Positions 1 through 5,320 of a DNA stretch of 5,320 nucleotides are shown in pieces; position 1 is the stretch's first letter, and each line of letters starts with the position of its first letter. Origin of the DNA: an uncultured Pseudomonadota bacterium (lineage in GTDB: Bacteria; Pseudomonadota; Gammaproteobacteria; Burkholderiales; Eutrophovitaceae); assembly GCA_913057845.1 (NCBI GenBank), contig CAJXPC010000144.1, positions 1-5,320 on the forward strand, read 5' to 3'. The translations under genes were made by a program, and so were the position numbers. A model generated the notes under the pieces. It was not told the DNA's origin, searched no databases, and saw only the letters and a program-made list of their open reading frames with translations.

Positions 1-26
1 CAGCGTCAGATGTGTATAAGAGACAG
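1..26 (+). other. Nextera Read 1 adapter remnant (not native DNA)
   Basis: Bases 1-7 match the 3' part of the Nextera Read 1 primer site, and bases 8-26 are the 19-base Tn5 mosaic end used for tagmentation (AGATGTGTATAAGAGACAG). This is library-preparation sequence, not part of the organism. Native sequence starts at about base 27. The adapter keeps the ppsR frame open on the minus strand, so a naive translation would add false residues to that protein. Confidence 0.98.
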
Positions 27-376
27 CTGTGGGAGCGGCCGACTGAGTGATTGGATTTAACTTTGAGTTCTGTTTCCATCGGAGCGATGAACGCTTGAAA
101 ACAATCGATGTAGAGCGCGTCTGCAGTTTTTATAATAGACGATAACTTCGTGTTGACGAGTGTGCTGAATACGAGAGGTCTGCTTCCATCAGGCAGGCAG
201 GATTGATTAATTCTATCGACGGCTTCATCAGCCTTTCTAGGCGTATCTACAAAGGGCAGTGTGACCTCATTGAAAGCGACTTCTTCAAATTGAGTCAACA
301 AGCTGTGGCCTAGCATTTCGGCGGTAATTCCGGTTCTGTCAGAGATGTAGAAAGCAGATCTTGTCTTTGTTGTCAT
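27..376 (-). CDS. ppsR: PEP synthase regulatory protein PpsR (DUF299 family), N-terminal 116 residues only
   Basis: PpsR is a bifunctional cytosolic enzyme. It inactivates PEP synthase by ADP-dependent phosphorylation of a threonine next to the catalytic histidine, and reactivates it by phosphate-dependent removal of that group. The minus-strand reading starts MTTKTRSAFYISDRTGITAE and contains LGHSLLTQF, VTLPFVDTPRKAD, RPLVFSTLV and FIAPMETEL, ending near VGRSH. These match the N-terminal half of the family: E. coli PpsR has FYISDGTAITAEVLGHA and ITLPFVE at the same places. The start is the ATG at 376-374. It is the only plausible start, because an in-frame TGA lies at 403-401 with no ATG, GTG or TTG between. 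No strong Shine-Dalgarno sequence is seen. Family members are about 270-280 residues, so roughly 58% is missing beyond the left adapter, including the P-loop GxxxxGKT region. Divergent placement beside ppsA strongly supports the call. Confidence 0.93.
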
Positions 377-458
377 TTCGCTTGTTGGTGTGCTGCAATA
401 TCATGGGTTGTTAGGGTAAAATAACGCCCCTCAGTGTAACAATAAATTTGAAGGCAAA
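377..458. promoter_or_regulatory. Divergent ppsR/ppsA intergenic regulatory region
   Basis: These 82 bp separate two divergently read genes, so they should hold promoters for both. For ppsA the best -10 candidate is TAAAAT at 417-422 (five of six consensus bases). Its -35 is poor (TGCAAT at 394-399, 17 bp upstream), which suggests an activator or a weak promoter. The ppsA ribosome binding site is GAAGG at 450-454, four bases before the ATG. On the minus strand only a weak -10-like GATATT is seen, at about 402-397. I see no convincing Cra (FruR) site, although E. coli ppsA is Cra-regulated. The existence of promoters here follows from gene layout; the exact hexamers are tentative. Confidence 0.5.
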
Positions 459-2870
459 ATGAGCATAACAGATAAAAAAATCACTCCCTACACGCTCCCA
501 TTTGAATCATTACGTAATACCGATGTTGAGGAGGTAGGTGGTAAAAATGCTTCTTTAGGTGAGATGATCAGTCAGCTAGCAAGTGTGGGGGTTTCTGTCC
601 CTGGAGGGTTTGCGACTACCGCTGCGGCATTTAGAGATTTTCTTGAGGAATCAGGGTTAACGCAGAAGATCAACGATGAGCTATCGACGTTAGATATTGA
701 GGATTTGAGTGCCCTGACGACGGCTGGCGCAAAGATTAGAAAGTGGATTGTAGACTCTCCATTGACGCCGAGACTGCAAGCTGAGATTGATGCAGCCTAC
801 ACTGATTTAATGGCGACGCAAGGGAGCGGAGCCTCTTTTGCGGTTCGGTCTTCAGCGACAGCTGAAGACTTGCCTGATGCATCATTCGCGGGTCAACAAG
901 AGAGCTACCTTAATATCCGTGGGCTTGATAACGTGCTCGAGGCGATAAAGCACGTGTTCGCTTCTTTATATAACGATCGAGCGATCTCCTACCGAGTGCA
1001 TAAAGGTTTTGAGCATTCGAATGTGGCGCTTTCAGCAGGTGTGCAGCGTATGGTCCGGTCTGATACCGGATCCAGTGGGGTTATGTTTACGCTAGATACT
1101 GAGTCCGGCTTTGATAAGGTGGTATTTATTACGTCTGCCTATGGATTGGGTGAGACTGTTGTCCAAGGGCAGGTCAACCCTGATGAGTTTTATGTCTATA
1201 AGCCAGGGGTGGAACGTGGAGCGCCCGCCATTTTACGGAGAAATTTAGGCAGTAAAGCGTTACGCATGGAATTTTCTGATGATCAGGCTGCGGGAAAATC
1301 GACTCGAACAATTCCTGTTTCCTCAGAAGAAGCAAATCAATTTTCAATAACCGATGAAGAGATTCACGAGCTTGCGGTTCAGGCCATTAAGATTGAGAAG
1401 CACTATGGTCGACCAATGGACATTGAATGGGGGAAAGATGGCGAAGACGGAAAGATATACGTCCTGCAGGCGCGACCGGAGACCGTAAGGGCACAGGAGA
1501 GCGCGTCTACAACTCAAGAGCGATACAAGTTAAATAAGCGAGGCGAGGTGTTGGTTGAGGGTCGAGCTATAGGCTCTAAAATTGGTTCGGGGGTTGTTCG
1601 ACTCGTGAAAGATGCGAGTGAAATGCACCGAGTGCTCGATGGTGATGTGTTGGTTACTGATATGACCGATCCTGACTGGGAGCCTGTCATGAAGAAAGCT
1701 TCCGCAATCGTTACAAATCGGGGTGGTAGAACTTGTCACGCTGCGATTATCGCGAGAGAGCTAGGTATTCCTGCGGTTGTTGGAACGGCAACTGCAACGC
1801 AAGTGCTATCCGAGGGCGATCATGTGACCGTTTCTTGTTCGGAGGGAGACTCTGGATTTGTCTATGAAGGAATTTTGGATGTTGAAATTTTAAAAATCCA
1901 ATTGGATAAATTGCCAGAGATCCCGGTGAAGATATCTATGAACGTTGGAAATCCGGAGTTGGCGTTTGATTTTCAACGTCTTCCTAATGCAGGCATTGGA
2001 CTGGCGCGTCTCGAGTTCATTATTGCCCGGATGATTGGAATACACCCCAAGGCTGCGATAGAGTTTGATAAGCTTCCAGAGGAGATTAAAGAATTGATAT
2101 CCCTTAGGTCATCAGGTTATGCGAATCCTGTTGATTTTTACGTCGAGAAACTTAAAGAGGGGATTTCGACATTGGGTGCTGCTTTCTTTCCTAAACCCGT
2201 AATCGTGCGCCTATCCGACTTTAAGTCGAACGAGTACTCAAGTCTGATAGGCGGCCAACTCTACGAGCCCAATGAGGAAAACCCGATGCTAGGGTTTAGA
2301 GGGGCTTCTCGTTACATCTCTGATAGTTTCCGAGACTGCTTTGAGTTTGAATGTCGGGCTTTAAAAACAGTTCGGGATGATATGGGTTTGACGAACATTG
2401 AAATTATGGTTCCTTTCGTCCGAACGGTTGCTGAAGCCAAACAAGTCATTGATATACTTGCCTCCTACGGTTTGAAGCGTGGCGAGAATGGACTGCGTAT
2501 CATCATGATGTGTGAATTGCCGACCAACGCGCTCCTTGCGGAAGAATTTCTCGAATTTTTTGATGGATTCTCGATTGGTTCGAACGATATGACGCAACTC
2601 ACCTTAGGTCTGGATCGAGACTCGGGTATCGTTGCAGGCCAATTTGATGAGCGAGATCCTGCGGTTAAACGATTACTTCACATGGCTATTGATGCCTGCC
2701 TTAAACAAGGTAAGTACGTAGGTATCTGCGGCCAAGGCCCATCTGACCATCCGGATTTTGCCGAATGGTTAGTTGGAGAAGGTATAAGTGCGATATCGTT
2801 GAATCCAGACACGGTTGTCGATACGTGGATGTATCTTGGTAAAAACCTGTCAAATAAAAAATCTATTTAA
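459..2870 (+). CDS. ppsA: Phosphoenolpyruvate synthase (pyruvate, water dikinase)
   Basis: This cytosolic gluconeogenic enzyme converts pyruvate + ATP + water to PEP + AMP + phosphate through a phosphohistidine. The protein is complete at 803 residues (E. coli PpsA has 792). Domains in order: an ATP-grasp-like nucleotide-binding domain at about 20-350, with [11 protein letters not shown] at 26-36 and [11 protein letters not shown] at 129-139; a mobile phosphohistidine domain at about 385-470, with [15 protein letters not shown] starting at 422 and catalytic His427; and a C-terminal PEP/pyruvate-binding TIM barrel at about 485-795, with Arg584 in [11 protein letters not shown], Arg614 in GFRGASRY, Asn709-Asp710 in [19 protein letters not shown], and the acid/base Cys757 in [10 protein letters not shown]. 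Thr425, two residues before His427, corresponds to the PpsR target (E. coli Thr419/His421). The ATG has GAAGG four bases upstream. The divergent partial ppsR beside it agrees with the function. No frameshift or missing catalytic residue is seen. The sequence around His427 and Cys757 separates it from pyruvate phosphate dikinase and PTS enzyme I. Confidence 0.98.
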   Translation: MSITDKKITPYTLPFESLRNTDVEEVGGKNASLGEMISQLASVGVSVPGGFATTAAAFRDFLEESGLTQKINDELSTLDIEDLSALTTAGAKIRKWIVDSPLTPRLQAEIDAAYTDLMATQGSGASFAVRSSATAEDLPDASFAGQQESYLNIRGLDNVLEAIKHVFASLYNDRAISYRVHKGFEHSNVALSAGVQRMVRSDTGSSGVMFTLDTESGFDKVVFITSAYGLGETVVQGQVNPDEFYVYKPGVERGAPAILRRNLGSKALRMEFSDDQAAGKSTRTIPVSSEEANQFSITDEEIHELAVQAIKIEKHYGRPMDIEWGKDGEDGKIYVLQARPETVRAQESASTTQERYKLNKRGEVLVEGRAIGSKIGSGVVRLVKDASEMHRVLDGDVLVTDMTDPDWEPVMKKASAIVTNRGGRTCHAAIIARELGIPAVVGTATATQVLSEGDHVTVSCSEGDSGFVYEGILDVEILKIQLDKLPEIPVKISMNVGNPELAFDFQRLPNAGIGLARLEFIIARMIGIHPKAAIEFDKLPEEIKELISLRSSGYANPVDFYVEKLKEGISTLGAAFFPKPVIVRLSDFKSNEYSSLIGGQLYEPNEENPMLGFRGASRYISDSFRDCFEFECRALKTVRDDMGLTNIEIMVPFVRTVAEAKQVIDILASYGLKRGENGLRIIMMCELPTNALLAEEFLEFFDGFSIGSNDMTQLTLGLDRDSGIVAGQFDERDPAVKRLLHMAIDACLKQGKYVGICGQGPSDHPDFAEWLVGEGISAISLNPDTVVDTWMYLGKNLSNKKSI

Positions 2871-2901
2871 ATCAATAGTTTTTGTAGACATTCCACACAG
2901 C

Positions 2902-2927
2902 CCTTGCGTCAAAATCTTGACGCAAGG
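2902..2927. repeat. Perfect 11-bp inverted repeat between ppsA and pyrG (stem-loop or operator)
   Basis: CCTTGCGTCAA at 2902-2912 is the exact reverse complement of TTGACGCAAGG at 2917-2927, with loop AATC. Six of the 11 pairs are G-C, so the RNA stem should be stable. It begins 31 bases after the ppsA stop, where a terminator would be expected. However, no T-tract follows on either strand (the next + strand bases are TGCTCAAAGC), so it is not a classic intrinsic terminator. Other readings are a 3'-end stabilising hairpin of the ppsA mRNA, or a dyad operator for a DNA-binding protein acting on pyrG. The right arm holds TTGACG (2917-2922), a good -35-like hexamer. The structure is seen directly; its role is inference. 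Confidence 0.6.
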
Positions 2928-2940
2928 TGCTCAAAGCCGA

Positions 2941-2949
2941 TGTTACAAT
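2941..2949 (+). promoter_or_regulatory. Candidate extended -10 promoter for pyrG-kdsA
   Basis: TGTTACAAT is an extended -10 element: TG, one base, then TACAAT, which matches five of six bases of TATAAT. Transcription would start near A2956, giving an untranslated leader of about 30 bases before pyrG. At ordinary 17-18 bp spacing there is no good -35. The tempting TTGACG at 2917-2922 is 21 bp away, longer than sigma-70 promoters normally allow. The element sits in the centre of a small inverted repeat, CCGAT (2937-2941) and ATCGG (2948-2952). This is motif matching by eye only. Confidence 0.45.
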
Positions 2950-2973
2950 CGGATCAACGAAACCTTTAGATGA

Positions 2974-4611
<1,638 letters not shown>

Positions 4612-4669
4612 TAAGCGTCAAAGTAATGTGTATCCCTGCAACATCAAATTTACTTAATGGGTTGGTATT
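4612..4669 (+). other. pyrG-kdsA spacer
   Basis: This 58-bp gap between co-directional genes contains no stem-loop with a T-tract and no good sigma-70 promoter, which favours read-through from pyrG into kdsA. It contains a possible 15-codon reading frame starting at ATG 4626 whose TGA (4671-4673) overlaps the kdsA GTG start. It has no Shine-Dalgarno sequence of its own, so whether it is translated is uncertain. The second TAA of the tandem pyrG stop lies at 4612-4614. Confidence 0.5.
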
Positions 4670-5272
4670 GTGAAGATAGCTGGATTTCCTGTAGGACTTG
4701 ACGCTCCGCTTTTTTTAATTGCAGGGCCCTGTGTGATTGAGTCAGAAAAAATGACCCTTGATATTGCGCAGGCGCTCAAAGAGATTGGAGAAGCACTATC
4801 GATACCAGTTATCTTTAAAGCGTCTTATGATAAGGCGAATCGGTCATCCAATGATTCGTATCGAGGTATGGGGCTAGAGCGGGGTTTAGACGTACTTTCG
4901 TTAGTCAAGTCCCAAGTTGGATTGCCGGTGCTGACCGATATCCATTCGATTGATGAGATTGACAAGGTCGCTGCGGTCGTTGATGTGTTGCAAACGCCTG
5001 CATTTTTGTGTCGACAAACCGACTTTATTCGCTCGGTTGCTGCGACAGGTTTGCCTGTTAATATCAAAAAGGGCCAATTTTTATCTCCGAATGAAATGAA
5101 AGAAGTTGTCAAAAAAGCTAAGGATGCTAGTGGTCAGGACAACATCCTTGTCTGTGAGCGAGGCGCAAGTTTTGGGTACAATAATTTGGTCTCGGACATG
5201 CGTTCCCTAGCGATTATGCGTAATACCGAATGTCCTGTTGTGTTTGATGCAACACACTCAGTCCAGTTGCCG
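4670..5272 (+). CDS. kdsA: 3-deoxy-D-manno-octulosonate 8-phosphate synthase (KDO-8-P synthase), N-terminal 201 residues
   Basis: KdsA condenses PEP with D-arabinose 5-phosphate to give KDO-8-phosphate, the first committed step toward the KDO of the lipopolysaccharide inner core. It is a cytosolic TIM-barrel enzyme. The reading starts [20 protein letters not shown] (GTG read as Met) and has [11 protein letters not shown] at 50-60 (KANRSS is diagnostic of KdsA as against DAHP synthase), [41 protein letters not shown] and [12 protein letters not shown]. Cys21 in GPCVIES and His196 match metal ligands of the metal-dependent class. E. coli has Asn26 in place of the cysteine. GTG 4670 is chosen because an in-frame TAA lies at 4655-4657, no other usual start codon lies between, and the homologous N-terminus begins here. 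The Shine-Dalgarno sequence is weak (AATGGG about eight bases upstream). Family length is about 275-285 residues, so roughly the last 28% is missing. The frame stays open through the adapter, so residues after Pro201 would be artefact. Confidence 0.96.
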
Positions 5273-5320
5273 CTGTCTCTTATACACATCTCCGAGCCCA
5301 CGAGACCTCTCTACATCTCG
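5273..5320 (+). other. Nextera Read 2 adapter, i7 index and start of P7 (not native DNA)
   Basis: Bases 5273-5291 are the Tn5 mosaic end in the opposite orientation (CTGTCTCTTATACACATCT). Bases 5292-5306 complete the Nextera Read 2 site. Bases 5307-5314 are CTCTCTAC, which I recall as i7 index N707. Bases 5315-5320 (ATCTCG) begin the P7 flow-cell sequence. Native DNA ends at about 5272. There is no stop codon here in the kdsA frame. Confidence 0.98.

Noticed and set aside
474..480. A7 run at the start of ppsA, and a similar T7 run at 4710-4716 in kdsA, as possible phase-variation tracts
   Set aside because: Seven-base runs are short for phase variation, they encode ordinary residues (Lys-Lys; Leu-Phe-Leu), and the genes are core metabolism.
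1530..1739. Minus-strand open frame of 69 codons
   Set aside because: It lies wholly inside ppsA, over the phosphohistidine motif, and has no recognisable protein features. It is a shadow of the real gene.
2361..2597. Minus-strand open frame of 78 codons
   Set aside because: It is antisense to the highly conserved C-terminal domain of ppsA, with no own start context or known motif.
2857..2883. A-rich/T-rich weak hairpin at the ppsA stop (CTATT at 2863-2867, AATAG at 2874-2878, then TTTTT)
   Set aside because: The five-pair stem has one G-C pair and overlaps the stop codon. The shape resembles an intrinsic terminator but is probably too weak to work as one.
4621..4655. Inverted repeat AAGTAA ... 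TTACTT in the pyrG-kdsA spacer
   Set aside because: Six A-T-rich pairs across a 23-base loop without a T-tract; expected by chance.
4825..5112. Minus-strand open frame of 95 codons
   Set aside because: It is antisense to kdsA, whose motifs (KANRSS, LQTPAF, RQTDF) explain the sequence fully.

Overview
The window is a 5.2 kb piece of bacterial chromosome (native bases about 27 to 5272) with Illumina Nextera adapter sequence still attached at both ends. The proteins read as housekeeping genes of a gammaproteobacterium. PyrG and PpsA align closely with the Escherichia coli proteins as I remember them, and the pyrG-kdsA order is common in Gammaproteobacteria and Betaproteobacteria, usually followed by eno. 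KdsA looks more like the Xanthomonas-type enzyme than the E. coli or Pseudomonas type. Base composition is moderate (about mid-40s percent GC by eye). The genus cannot be told from this window.

Layout: (1) left adapter, 1-26; (2) the N-terminal 116 codons of ppsR on the minus strand, cut by the adapter; (3) an 82-bp divergent intergenic region; (4) complete ppsA, 459-2870; (5) a 115-bp intergenic region with a perfect 11-bp stem-loop and a likely extended -10 promoter; (6) complete pyrG, 2986-4611; (7) a 58-bp spacer; (8) the first 201 codons of kdsA from a GTG start at 4670, cut by the right adapter at 5273-5320. There is no gene-free stretch longer than about 115 bases, and I see no RNA gene, CRISPR array, insertion sequence or prophage.

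How the genes fit together: PpsA makes phosphoenolpyruvate (PEP) from pyruvate and ATP. PpsR is its dedicated regulator, switching it off and on by threonine phosphorylation, and both the target threonine and the catalytic histidine are present in PpsA. KdsA uses PEP to make KDO-8-phosphate for the lipopolysaccharide core. PyrG makes CTP, which is needed among other things to activate KDO as CMP-KDO. The window therefore links PEP supply with PEP and CTP use in outer-membrane synthesis. The link is by neighbourhood only; nothing shows that the two gene pairs are co-transcribed.

I found no undescribed biological system. The points worth a second look are modest: the metal-dependent-type KdsA motif, the stem-loop overlapping the pyrG promoter area, very short upstream reading frames abutting the pyrG and kdsA starts, and the adapter ends, which would create false protein termini and a false transposon signature.
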